Source: Strongyloides papillosus
Lineage: Eukaryota > Nematoda > Chromadorea > Rhabditida > Strongyloididae
Length of the DNA stretch: 64,000 bases
Assembly: GCA_005656395.1 (NCBI GenBank)
Contig: SRSI01000044.1
Span: 558,001-622,000 of the forward strand
Reading direction: 5' to 3'
Shown here: in pieces, positions 1 through 28,867 of the stretch
How positions within the stretch are numbered: position 1 is the stretch's first letter
How the letters are laid out: each line of letters begins with the position of its first letter
Position numbers and translations under genes: made by a program
Notes under the pieces: generated by a model
The model's database searches: none
Seen by the model: only the letters and a program-made list of their open reading frames with translations
Told to the model about the DNA's origin: nothing

Positions 1-1680
1 AATTAAAATCATTCTACATTAGTCACAATTACATCAATTACCTCGATAAAGCATTATTTAACACAATGCGGGAACTTGAAAACTTGTAAGTTAACTACCT
101 ATTAAAGAACTAATAATTCTTTTTACAGAGATGTATCAGGGAATAGATTGGCATTTTGTCTTCAAGATGGGTTAGTTCTTGCAAATTTACGTATGGATTC
201 GTTAAAATTCTTAAATTTTTCCTCAAATAGACTTGAAATGTTACCTCCATACTCTTTTAAACACTTCCCAAATCTAAGCACTATTGATTTAAGATCAAAT
301 CCCATAGTAACAATACAGGCTAATGCTTTTTTTGGTCTAAATCTAACAAAGCTCTATTTTGATAGTGATACATTAAATTGTGATTGTGGTATGAGGTGGT
401 TCTCAAAATGGTTGCAGGTTGCTGGATTAGAAGATACTAAAATACATGCATATTGCCTTCATCCAATAGAATTTTATAATGTTGATATGCTAACATTAGA
501 TTTTGATAATATTACATGTGCCGAACAAACACCCTATATACAATTCGTCTTACAACAACCAAATTTATTAAAAGGTGTCCAATCTTACAATTCCTCAATC
601 ACCTGTTCAGGGTATGGTGCGGCACCAATAACAGTTAAATGGATTATGTATAAAGAAAATGAAACTATTATTGTTAATGAAGAGGAGGTTAATAATGTAG
701 GAATTATTACATTAAATACTCCAATAACAAATAAAACAGAATTCGAATCTATGTCAACAATACTACATTTTTTTAACATGACAGAGGATAATGAAGGTCA
801 ATACCAATGTATATTAAGTAATATCTATGGTCCAGCATATGGAACAAGAACAAAAGTTATTGTAAATAAAGTTCCAGAATTTATATCACCTCCAGATAGT
901 ATTATTGTTAATGAGGATGAAACAATAATATTAAATTGTGAAGGAAAAGGTAAACCAGATCCGATAATAAAATGGTCAAAAGGTAATAATAGCCATTTCC
1001 CTGCAGCAAATGAAAGGAGGCTTCATATCCAACAAAATGATGAATATTTTTATATACTTGATGCTAAAAAAAAAGATAGTGGTTTATATTCATGCCATGT
1101 TGTTAATGATGCAGCTATACTAACAAAAACTGTTATGGTTATGGTTAATGATAAGAATAATAATATAAGAGAAAATATCTCATTAATTGATGGTGGAAAT
1201 TGTACTTTATATTGTTTGGGTGAGGCATTTGAAAAATACGACTGGAGACAATTTTTTCAAATTCAATGGCATTATACTTCTTTTATGGGTAATAAAACGA
1301 AAAAAATAAACGATATTGACAGGAGATTTATTACTATTACAGGTGCTATTAAGACAGATGAAGGATTATATAGTTGTGAGGTTTACACAAATGAGAATAA
1401 TTTTCAACTAAGAAAAGATTTTTACCTTAAAATTAATGATTCATCAACTCACAGTAGGAGGTTTTTGAATAATTTTAATTTTCTAACCACCAAAGATGGC
1501 ATATTTCTAATTATTGCAATATTAACGATCATACCTTTTATTGTATCATTAATTTATCTCACATTTTTGATTAGTAGAAAATTATTTTCCCTTAAAAAGG
1601 CAACCGGTGAAACTTTTTCCCTCCCCGAGACAGGATCTGGGGAAAGGAAATCGTTTATCAATCAAAACGACAATGGATAA
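1..1680 (+). CDS. LRR-Ig transmembrane receptor (5' partial)
   Basis: Joined exons <1..85 and 129..1680; the GTAAGT donor at 86 and TTTTACAG acceptor ending at 128 keep the frame through a repeat (..NL|DVSGNRL..). The 5' end lies outside the window. In order: several leucine-rich repeats, a cysteine-bearing LRR C-terminal cap (CDCGMRW, about 360-520), three Ig-like domains each with the paired-cysteine pattern (ending QYQC, LYSC, LYSC), one membrane helix at about 1498-1575, and a short basic, serine-rich cytoplasmic tail. This order (LRR, Ig, TM) is that of neuronal adhesion receptors such as the LINGO/Kekkon class and nematode IGLR proteins; which one cannot be settled here. Many N-glycosylation sequons fit an extracellular N-terminus. 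An AATAAA lies at 1771. It is convergent with the WAPL gene, 180 bp away. Architecture is certain, orthology is not. Confidence 0.85.
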
Positions 1681-1860
1681 AAAAACTGCACATTTTTTAT
1701 TTTATCGAAATAAAAGAAAATTAAAAATAAAAAAAATAGTTAATGGTAAAAAGATAATTAAAAAAAAGAAAATAAAATATATGTCACAAAAAAATGTTTA
1801 ATTAATTTGTTATCCCACTCCTTTTTTTAATTTCCTCAAGACAAGTAATTAAAGTACCTT

Positions 1861-3881
1861 TTATCTAAGGCTATCAAAATTTCCGAGATTTTCAATTATC
1901 TGATTAATAGCCTTTGAACAAGCATTAGAACCACTTTGATTTATATGAGATGTAAATTCAAGGTAACGCTGTAACAAATTTATAATTGGTGCGAAACTTT
2001 CATTAACCAAGTACTTGCGAACTTCATCGGCCAACTCTTCATTGTCCTGCAGTAGCAATCCTAAATTTATTGCTGAGAATGAGGCAATTAAATTAGCCTC
2101 CATATGAGAGGTTGCATATTTATCTGCTGCCTCAGTAAATAATGCATCACAATCTCGTTCTTTCTGTTCCATTCTGAGTTTTAACATATCATTACGTTCT
2201 TGGATATCTCCTTTCCCATCTTTTGATTTCTCCTCATCTGATATTAAAGTATCATCCTCCTCAAGATCATTTTCAATATCCAACATATTATCCATATCCT
2301 CATCAATAAGAGTAATCTTAGATTCCCAATATTTAAAATGCTAAAAGAAAGAAAAAAAGTATATTATATTTATTATAAACATTTTTTTTATTTTATATAC
2401 TCTATATTATTGTCACTTACTTTAGCAAAAGAAACAAGTATAGTACTCTCCTGAACATCATTATTCTCACCATCAAAATAATTACACTTCTCATTAATAA
2501 TAATTTTACGATTTTTTCCACATGACTCTATAGTATTAGCTAAACATCCGGAACAGGCAATTGTTATTGAAAATTTATGTTTTTCACTAATATTTTGTGG
2601 TCCCCAACAAAAGATAATATCACATAGCTTCTTAAGAAAACCATCTGACTTTCCAAGGATGGATGAGGATATCTCATTTTCTTCCGTTAATGTGACAAGA
2701 ATATTTAATACCAATTGAAATGTTTGTGATAACTCATTCTTCATTGGTTCTTCCTTACTACAATCTTTCTCAATAGTCCTACAAAAGAAGGTAAATAATT
2801 TTTCTAATGACTTAAGACAACTATTAGAATCATGAGTAATTAAAAAATACTTGTTATTCTTATGATTAATTGATATATTTTGAATTATTCTTAGGAGGAT
2901 ATTTAACTTCCTACAATTCAAACTATTGTTCATTATACATTCATTGGTAACAACTCCTAATTCGTCAATTATCCATTCCAATGTACCATTTGTTTTTATT
3001 GTATCTCTAAATTTCGAAGAACCATTTGAGATACATATAAATACTAAAGCTTCAAGTGCAAGATTTTTAGGAGATAACATTTCATCAGTCAATTGAAATT
3101 TTATCTGTTTTGAGGACATAGAATTTGTTGTTTCAAACCACTTCTCAAGGATAGCCTTAATCTTATCCTTTGCCTTCTTATAGTCATCACTATCAATAAC
3201 TTCAACCTTCATTAATTGAAGGATAGCTTCACCGGCTCTATCACTGTATGGAAATTTTTCTTTATCTCGAGATAAAAGATAAAGAACTGTTGAGATTACC
3301 AAAGCCATTGATGGAGATGTATTAATTAAATCTTTTGTATGTTTTAAAAATAAATCAAAAACATCTTGTGTTCTACAGAAATGTCTAAATTGCGGTTCAA
3401 TACACTTTCTTGCTAAATGTATGCCACTTAATATTTTAATATTTATTGACTGATCTCTTAATCCCTGTACTACATAATAAACGTCATTCTTATGATCAGA
3501 CATCTCACCATTCTCTTTAACTCTTTGTGGACTACGACCCTCAACTGATAGTGTTGATGGTTCACCGTAATTTCCACCAATACCACTACTCCTAACCAAT
3601 GATATCTCATCATTATTGCTTTTTTTTACTTCTGTATTTGAAATAACAATAGGATCAGAACCATTAAATGTGTGTTTAAACATAACAGGATTCCTTGATT
3701 TTTTTAAAAATTGAAATGGATTATCTAATTTAGGATTATTGTTTGAAGATGATGATCTTGTTAAACATATCTTTTTAGGTTTCTCCATTACATGATCATC
3801 ATCAACAAAATCATACACATCCACACCATTATTTGATTTAGTATCCTTGTTTCCTTTTGACTCAGATAATGAACGTTTCAT
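1861..3881 (-). CDS. wapl-1: WAPL cohesin-release factor (Wings apart-like)
   Basis: Complement of join(1861..2340, 2421..3881), 646 residues. The 80-bp intron has a GTAAGTGA donor at 2420 and a TTCTTTTAG acceptor ending at 2341, and the frame is phase 0. WAPL binds cohesin-Pds5 and opens the ring to release sister chromatids; it acts in the nucleus. The first 130 residues are polar, with a basic cluster (KKICLTRSSSSNN) and a serine-rich stretch, as in the poorly conserved N-terminus of the family. From about residue 135 the helical WAPL domain begins (VYYVVQGLRD, then LARKCIEPQFRHFCR, the counterpart of the conserved LASKC..P.FR segment) and runs to the C-terminus. It is much shorter than vertebrate WAPL because the long N-terminal tail is missing, as expected in nematodes. 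Start chosen at the first ATG of the open frame. Confidence 0.85.
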
Positions 3882-6342
3882 GTTTAAAAATAGTGGGTAA
3901 ATAAACTTATTAATAAATATTAATGATAAATATAAAAAAAAAATAAAGCAAGAAACTGTAAAGAAGGATAAAAGTTAAAAATAGAAAAATGCAAAGTTTA
4001 AGGAAGGAAAAAAAACTTTCCGTGTGGGAATATAAGTTGAATAGTGTTTTCGTGTAACAGGAAAGAGAAGTAAAGATATTACAAGTACTATGGAGATTAT
4101 GTCAACGTTAAGTTATATTAGAAAAAAAATTTTAATGCTATTCTCGTTCATTTACATTATTATATTCTGAAAAATAATAAAGGTCATTTAATGAAGTATA
4201 TGTATATTGTACAAATATCTATTTATATTGGAATTATACTTATTCTCTTGTTTTTAACATTTTCTTTTTTATCAAGATGGCATATGTGTGTGTAGATGAA
4301 TATTATTATATATGTATATTAGACACACTGGAGAATGGAGAGAATAACCTCAAAATTGATATTATACATTCTAAAACTATAAACAATAATGAAATATCTT
4401 TAAAATAGTTTTTTTCTTATTGTTTATTTTACAATAATATTCCTCCAAAATTCAATACTTTAACTTTTTTTTTCTATCGTATTTGTTCATCTAAACAAAT
4501 AATATCACTATTTTTTTAACATTTACAAAAAAGCAAAACTAAATTTTCCTACTATCATATGTTTTTTTAATATATAATGGATTGGTGTAATTCTCCTCTG
4601 AAATGATAGTTACATTTCTATTCTATTTTTATTTTATACATATTGCATAATATGTAATGTAGAATGATAGATGGTAAAAGTTTTTGGTGTATTCTTTTTA
4701 TAATAAGGTCTAATGAACAAGAACTTTTATTATAAATATTAATATGAATCAAATTTATTTTTTTCCTTATCTTAATATATATTGGAAACTGTCATATGAA
4801 TATATTTTTTTTACCTTTATTATAAAACTGTATAGATATATATATATATTCGTTTATATATATATATATATGTAACATTACTTCATATTATATTTAATAA
4901 TCATTTTTCTATGTTACTGGGAGAAAAAAATTTCTATCTGTTAGGTGAATGGATTTTAGATGACAAAATTTTCTATTTTATATATATATGATTGATAATT
5001 AATATATTAGTAGAAGAAGAGATAAAAGACTTTTGATTGTTTAATTTTATCATCATTTTCTAAAATTATTGTTAACAGTCATACTATATTAACTCAGATA
5101 GGTTGTTTATAAATGTTATTACAATTAAAATGAACTATTTTCGTTTTAGTGCACCCAAACATCCTATTTATATGATTTTGTTCTTATTTCACAACCATAT
5201 TTTGTCATGTTATACAATGCTTCTCTTCTAATAAGACTTTTTAAAGTGAAAAACACTTCGAATTGCGAAAAGATTAATAATTAACGACATCCATAACGTC
5301 GCCAAATAATAAAAGTAAAGTATATGTTTTCTTTTATAGTAGGCTTAACCAAATCGCTTTAAGTTTAGTTGTCTTCTTTTTTTTCCATGTTTTATAATTT
5401 TATTTGAATATACATGTAGTCAAAATTGTTATTATTATTGCAATTGTTTGTTATTTAAAAAAATGTAAAAAAAGTATTAAAAAAATCTAACGCGTCTTAA
5501 GATCTACGTATATATATATATATATATATATATGTAATATAAAAATATTGTTAATATGTCTTTAAATGTGCATGATATAACGATATATATGTATTTATAA
5601 TTTAATTTTTTTTAAATGAACAAAAATATGTATACATATATACATTTACATTATTTTTTAACGTATGTAATATACTAATTTAATAGATAATATATTTTTT
5701 ATTAAATTTTTTGTTTTTTCTTATTTATATGTAAATAGTTATGTTTGATGATAAGATTTAATCGCGCTGTTCAGCATTTTTAACCTAGGAGAGCTTTATT
5801 ATAAATCGACAATCATTGAACGGCTACCAATGGCGAAAAGACATAGACGTGGTCGTGGTTTGTCAACCACGAGACATTATATTGACGGCCCTGTTATCTG
5901 CCTCAACTACATTTCTCTTCATTCTCTATATCACATATGATTTTGCAATTCAGTTAACGTTTATAAAAATATCCCGCTATTATTGAATTGAGTCTTATGA
6001 CTACTGTATATATATAGGATTGTTGAGTTATCATAACAAATAATATTATATTACCTTAATAATAAATATAATTGTTGTTTTTACATAGTAATAATGTTAA
6101 AAATACCGGAAGTAATGTAATAATTTTAATACATTTAGGATAAGTTTACTATTTTGAATTCTTATTTGCCGGTAATTCTTGTTGGTTTCACGACTCTTGC
6201 TGGCTTTACTCAAGTTTCTACGCTTCTTTCAATAACTTCAACAAATAGGTATATATATATTGTACACCTTATTTAAAGATAAACAAATATAAAAAAAGTA
6301 CATTTGCGTAAAACTCTTGTGATAAAATCTTGACTTGAAAAG
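3882..6342. other. Intergenic region between divergent wapl-1 and ubc-8
   Basis: No supported coding sequence. AT-rich throughout, with TA microsatellites at 4836-4871 and 5509-5533. A distinctly GC-richer block at 5760-5935 contains a perfect hairpin (5853-5872) and a CCAAT-like site (ACCAATGG, 5826-5833). A pyrimidine-rich stretch at 6180-6240 precedes ubc-8. Promoters of both divergent genes must lie here. Confidence 0.6.
5509..5533. repeat. (TA)n microsatellite
   Basis: Uninterrupted TA dinucleotide run of 25 bases in the intergenic region. Similar shorter runs occur at 4836-4850, 4855-4871, 7858-7874 and 10179-10197. Confidence 0.9.
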
Positions 6343-7148
6343 ATGTCTTCTCCAAGTGCTGGCAAGCGTCGTATGGATTCCGATTTGATGAGACTGTATG
6401 TTTTTAAAAAATAAAATTGATTATAATTTTATTTATTGATATACTATTATTTATAGTATTCAAAGCAATCACGAGGTTCACCTTACGGGTAGAGTTAATG
6501 AATTCACTGTCAAATTTCATGGCCCAAAAGACAGTATGTTTTATTTATTAAGTATATTCTTTAAAAAATAATTTAAAATAAATATTATATTTTTTAGCTC
6601 CATATGAAGGTGGTGTGTGGAAGGTTCGTGTTGATTTACCAGAAAAATACCCTTTTAAAAGTCCATCAATTGGTTTCATGAATCGTATTTTTCATCCAAA
6701 CATTGATGAAGCTTCTGGTACTGTTTGTCTTGACGTCATCAATCAAGCTTGGTCATCATTATATGATCTCACAAACATCTTTGAATCATTTTTACCACAA
6801 CTTTTAGCGTATCCAAATCCAACAGATCCTTTAAATGGTGATGCAGCATCCCTTTTCCTGCATAAACCTGAGGAATTTAAAAAAAAATGTATTTCATATG
6901 TACAAAGATATGCAACTGAGGATGCCATAGGAAGGGTATCTGATGACATTGATATAGCAACACCTCGCAATCGTACAAGACCATCAACACATACTCAAAT
7001 AATGAGAACACCAGGAGTGACAATATCAAAAAATAATGGACCAAGTACCAAAAAAGAGAAATTAGATAAAGATACAAATAATGATGATGACTCTGAATCA
7101 TCATTATCAGGTTGTTCTGATACTGAAGATGCTGACATGGAAATTTAA
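6343..7148 (+). CDS. ubc-8: Ubiquitin-conjugating enzyme E2 H
   Basis: join(6343..6395, 6457..6533, 6598..7148), 226 residues; both introns are GT..AG, 61 and 64 bp. The protein begins [18 protein letters not shown], like UBE2H, followed by the full UBC fold: the [11 protein letters not shown] strand, the [10 protein letters not shown] loop, the HPN motif (FHPNID) and the catalytic cysteine at residue 87 in [10 protein letters not shown]. The tail after about residue 165 is charged and ends in an acidic, serine-rich stretch, a hallmark of UBE2H/Ubc8. In yeast and mammals this E2 serves the GID/CTLH ligase (for example turnover of gluconeogenic enzymes); that role is inferred from the family. 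The ATG was chosen because the residues after it match the family start. AATAAA at 7306. Confidence 0.95.
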
Positions 7149-10038
7149 AAAAAAAAACTTTCACAAACCACAAACTGTATAGAGCGATATGTTTTTTTTT
7201 ATCTTCATAATACTATCAAGAAAATATCAAAGAATTTTTTATACTATAAGTATCCTTTTTTTCAATGTTGGTATGATTTCTCTATCAAAAAATTTGCATG
7301 TATTAAATAAAAAAGAGTGTATCGCGCAACTTTTTCAAAAAAATTATTATGAGTATTTTCTTTATTATTATTATAAATATATTAACATGTAGATCAAAAA
7401 TTAAATGAAAATGAGAAAGTATGAAACATTTTTTTAATTTTTATCAAATACCTATATAACAATGACAAAATAATAAGAAAAAGAAAGGAGACATCTAACT
7501 CTGAAGATTCCTTAATTAATTTTACCTTGAAGATTACCATTAATTTAAAATGATACCGGAAAATATATTACATATACTTCATGGATAGTATTTTTTTCAA
7601 CAAATTATTACGTATAATTTTTAAATAAATTTTTGTCATTATTAGTTTTCTAAAATAAATAATAAAATAAATGTGATTTTGCTTATATGTGTGTAATTAA
7701 CAATAATTAAAGTGTTTTTTAAAAAACACGTTTTATGCAATATTTCAAAATTAAAAAAACAAAAAGACAAAAGACTTAAGAGTTGATATATTTTTTTTGT
7801 TTTGCTTTTGTTACTCTTATTCCTTCCTTTATATATTCCTATTTATGATGTTGTTGTATATATATATATATATAATTTTTTTTTATATTTTAAAATCTAA
7901 AATATATAGATGTTGGAATAAACAAAAATATGTATGTGTATATTTAAATTATATAAAAATTATTGAAGTGAAAAATAAAAAAAGATAATAGATCAAACAT
8001 AATGATATTAAACATGAAAAATTTTAATATCCTCCAAACATCTTTACTACTACAAAAATAATTTTAAATATAAAATAATAGGGGAGAGGCAAAAGATGTT
8101 TTAGACATATAATTGTATCGTAGTAAAATAATAATAAGTTTATTTTTCATATAAAAATAATTTAATTACAATTATTATAAAAATAATTATTATCATAAAT
8201 AATAGTTACATTTGAATGGGAATAAATAAACATAAAAATAGCATTCCAAATTCTCCCTAAGACTAGTTCGTATTTCTAAACAAAATTTGTACCACAATAA
8301 GTCCTAGGGTATTTAGATATTATTTTAATAAATTACTTATAAAATGTTATTTATTAAAAAATATTTTATTTCATGTCTTTTTTTGTTATTTATTTATAAT
8401 TTTATTTTATTAAAAATACAGTGTTAAAAATATATCTCTTATCATTACCCGCGCAAAAACTCCATTTATGATTTCATTTTAAATATTGCAAAGAAAATTT
8501 TGAAAGATCTATTTAATGAGGTATGTAAATTTTTACTTCAATTGCATTGTTAATATAAAATAAACTTAAAAGTATCATTTAAAATGTATGTGCTTGGGAA
8601 TTATAAGTTCACATACCCTTTTTGTGTCATATTACTTGATTGTACTAATTACTTTTAAGAGGTAAATTTTTAAGAATTTTCTTGAGATGATGATACTCAA
8701 ATAATTATATATGTCAATTGAACACACATTATAATAATGTATGTAATTAAATATTTTTTCTAGCAATTAGGTTTTAAGCTATTATTCATTGAACGACTAA
8801 TGCGTAATTATTTTGATATATATTCTAGCTCTATATGTATATCTTAGGTGTGCATGATTACTTTCCTACAAGACGATCGTCATCACTGTGGTATATCGTT
8901 TTTTTCTCCTTCTCTTATACCCCTTTATGCTTCTACAAAATATGTTATCTAATCATTGTTTTTGCTTTTTTACATTTATATTCATTTGCTGTCTCTTACC
9001 GTTTATTATATAGAGACCATTCCTTAAACTTTTTTCATTTACATAAATTTAAATTAACAGTTATACGTTTAATGATAAAAAAGAAGGATTTTTTAACCAT
9101 AATTTTTATCATGCCATTGGTGGATGGTAATGATAAGTGAAAAAGTTTCTATGCTAAAAATATTTTGAAATTTGTATGTATCTATAATTTAGATAAAGAG
9201 AATCACATTACTAATGGTTATTTTTAACTGAATTAAAAAACTATTACGTTATCATTGTTAATTTCAATAGATAGATTACAATTTACTGTCATATTTTAAT
9301 GACTAAAGGTTACCTTTCCACCTTCACTGACACTTCTCCTTTTTTTTTCCCTTAATCTTTTAATATTCTTAAAGTACAAATTTTATTAATAGTTACAATG
9401 TGATAATAATTTAATATAAATAATATTAGGAACATTTTAGATGTTTTTTAACCATAATGATATATACTTTCGTATTTCCTATTTCACTAATTCATATATT
9501 TCAACTTCTTAAAAAAAAACCAATTTTCTTTATTATTTAAGAAACTTTTAACCATGGATATTATATATACATTTATATTTTAAAAATATCTTTTAGTAGT
9601 GTAATCATTTTTCAATAACAAAATATTTTATTGACAACTTGTTCTCAATTATAACACCAATATATTATATTATTTAATGGTATAATGTATTTTTTTTACT
9701 TACTAAATAATACCTTGTTCGGAAATAAGACAAAATTTGAGAAATGAGTATATATTAATTGATAATATAACATGTATTTTTAATATGTTGATTTTATGAG
9801 CAAGAAAAAAAAAGTAAATTAAATCTCATCTTTTACTTTAATTTATATGAAAAAGATAATGATATAAGATAATATTTTGTCGTGTCTTTAAATGTAATAT
9901 ATAGAAATTTTAAACTTTTGCTCATTAATTAATCTAACTTTTAGATCAGTTTTTGTTGAGAAAGAAGATAAATAAAATACTAACTAAGAATCTTTATCAA
10001 TTCGACCTCATTTTTGAAGAGAGTAAAGTGTAAGAGAT
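7149..10038. other. Intergenic region between ubc-8 and PI4K2
   Basis: Open frames here (7189-7392, 7797-7988, 8835-9140) are low-complexity F/Y/I/K translations of AT-rich DNA without family resemblance or splice partners. The ubc-8 3' end occupies the left edge and the PI4K2 promoter the right edge. No RNA gene was recognised. Confidence 0.55.
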
Positions 10039-26803
<16,765 letters not shown>

Positions 26804-28317
26804 AGTAATATTTTTTTATATTCATTCTTACTTCTTAAGCTATAATATCTATCTAAAAAATTTGTTTTATAAATATTATTTTTGATATACACATTAAAAA
26901 TATGTTAATTATTCAATTTTACATGATAATTTTAAAAATAAAATAAATAATTCATTATAGTTTTATTTGATAACAACCGTTTTTAATAACATTTATTAAA
27001 TTATAGTTAAAAAAAGTTTTGCTAAGTAAAAAAAGGTTGTTTATAGTTTTTACAAATTTTTTTTTCTTTTTTGATTCCATAGAGATAGAGCACCCACACA
27101 ATAACAATTTTTTTGACTAACTATATTAAAATTGTTTGTCAATTTTTTATGTGAATTAAAACGAATAAACAATTTTGTATTCTACCTTATAATAATGATA
27201 TTGAGAATTAATATTTTAATGTATTTGAAATTTGTTTTTATAAAAAAATATATATAATGATCAGTTTTTTTGTTTGTTTTTTCTTTGATACCCCATCAGA
27301 GTATTCAATTTGTAGTTTTTCAAAAAGCTTTTGCCTGGGCTATATAAAAAACAAAATTGAAATTGTGTAAAAATATTTCTGATAGTCATCTAGCATACCA
27401 AATAAAAAAAGATAATAACTTTTGGTTAACAAAATTTCTAAATTAAGTACAAACACAATATAAGGATTTTTTTTCTTATTGTAAGAAAAAAAATTTCCAT
27501 GTGTATTTTAATATAATATTCTACACTAATAAAAACTAGATGACTTTATTTCTAGTCCGTTTACTCCAAGAAAAGCTTAGCTTTCAAAGATTATGTGCCT
27601 TTTAGCTGAAAAACAAAACCTACTCTATTTATCTTGTCCTAATAATTTATTCATTTTCATATATATATATTCATATTTTCTAGTATGAACAAAACATCCT
27701 TAAGACTAAAAATAGTTGGTATATTTATATTTGAAAATAACATGTTAATAACTTACCATACTAACGTAGGAGTTGTAAAGGGGAGACGGATTTATATATA
27801 ACATTTTTTTTAAAATTTTTTTTAATAATAAAAACCTATACAACTATATTTGCCATTTTGTTTAGTATTAATTATAGAGTTTATATTTTCTAATCTAATT
27901 ATTATGCAAGTCGAAAAATAAGTGCACATTTATACTTTGAAAGGCCAATTATAAATTTCCCATTTTATTGTAAACATTTCAACATTTACCATTCTTACAA
28001 TATCTTTCATACTAAAAATAACAAAATTTAAATATTATATTCCAATATTTTTATATTTTCTTTTTTCCCATCACAAAATATATTCAATCTTTGGAAGAAA
28101 AAAATATTTCAAGTTACAGAAAAATCTTTACATCTTTTCAGTTCGATATATCTAACGTAATATTTACATTTATAAAAATATTTAAATTTCATATATTTTT
28201 TTAATTTTTCCATTCACACATAAAAATGATTCATTTGGAAGTCTTATAAACTTTATGTCATTTGTAAAATAACTTTTCTAAAATTTCAAGATTACATTTT
28301 AGTTTATAATCTTAAAA
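26804..28317. other. Intergenic region
   Basis: AT-rich; AATAAA signals around 26937-26947 probably end the PI4K2 transcript. No coding or RNA gene seen. Confidence 0.55.
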
Positions 28318-28867
28318 ATGGAGGATAATAGAAAATTAATTGGTCACCACACTGTTGATGAGTGGTTTATAATACTAAATAGTATTATGTATGATTGTGA
28401 TTGTGGTATGTTTTAAATGTAACTCAATATAAATATATATCCTCTCATTAATTTTTGTACTTCTTATTTTTGTAGATGAAAATGACTTTTTGGATACAAC
28501 GAATAATTTTGAGATTGAGTTGATAAAAGAAGAAAAAACCTGTCAAGTACTTTCTGATATTTTTTATAAAAAACCTAAATGGGCTTTGAGATTTTTTCTA
28601 GTTCTCAAGACTCGTCAACAATATATTATTGATATTTTTATTTTCAATGAATATGGTTGGGAGGTTTTTGATTATATATGGAAATCGCCTATATCAAATT
28701 TGGATCGTCTTGAAATAATAAAAGAAATTGGAATATTGAATTTTACATCTATTTCAGTCACATCAAATGAAAATTTTGAATTACTATGCTATATTGTTGA
28801 GTATGACAAGTATCTTGAATCTAAAATTGATTGGGCTTATCAATATGGTATTAAAGTATCACAATAA
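28318..28867 (+). CDS. Small protein of unknown function
   Basis: join(28318..28405, 28476..28867), 159 residues. The 70-bp intron has a GTATGT donor and a TTTTTGTAG acceptor and splits an Asp codon, keeping one frame. No signal peptide, membrane segment or recognised motif. The composition is acidic N-terminally (DCDCDENDF) and then rich in aromatic and hydrophobic residues (ALRFFLVL, WEVFDYIWKS, IDWAYQYG), compatible with a compact alpha-helical domain. It stands alone on the plus strand, more than 1.5 kb from PI4K2 and 3 kb from TBC1D22. The intact intron with in-frame joining and mixed amino-acid use argue for a real gene. It may be lineage-restricted; no function can be assigned. Confidence 0.55.

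Noticed and set aside
7189..7988. Two small frames (7189-7392, 7797-7988)
   Set aside because: They read as homopolymer-driven F/Y/I/K strings in the ubc-8 3' region, with no domain, splice partner or usable context.
8835..9140. 101-codon frame containing YFPTRRSSSL, close to the peptide known from translated sequencing adapters
   Set aside because: The DNA (about 8868-8892) matches the common adapter only partly, roughly 14 of the first 17 bases by eye, with many mismatches after. True adapter carry-over would be nearly exact. The rest of the frame is low-complexity F/Y/I-rich translation.
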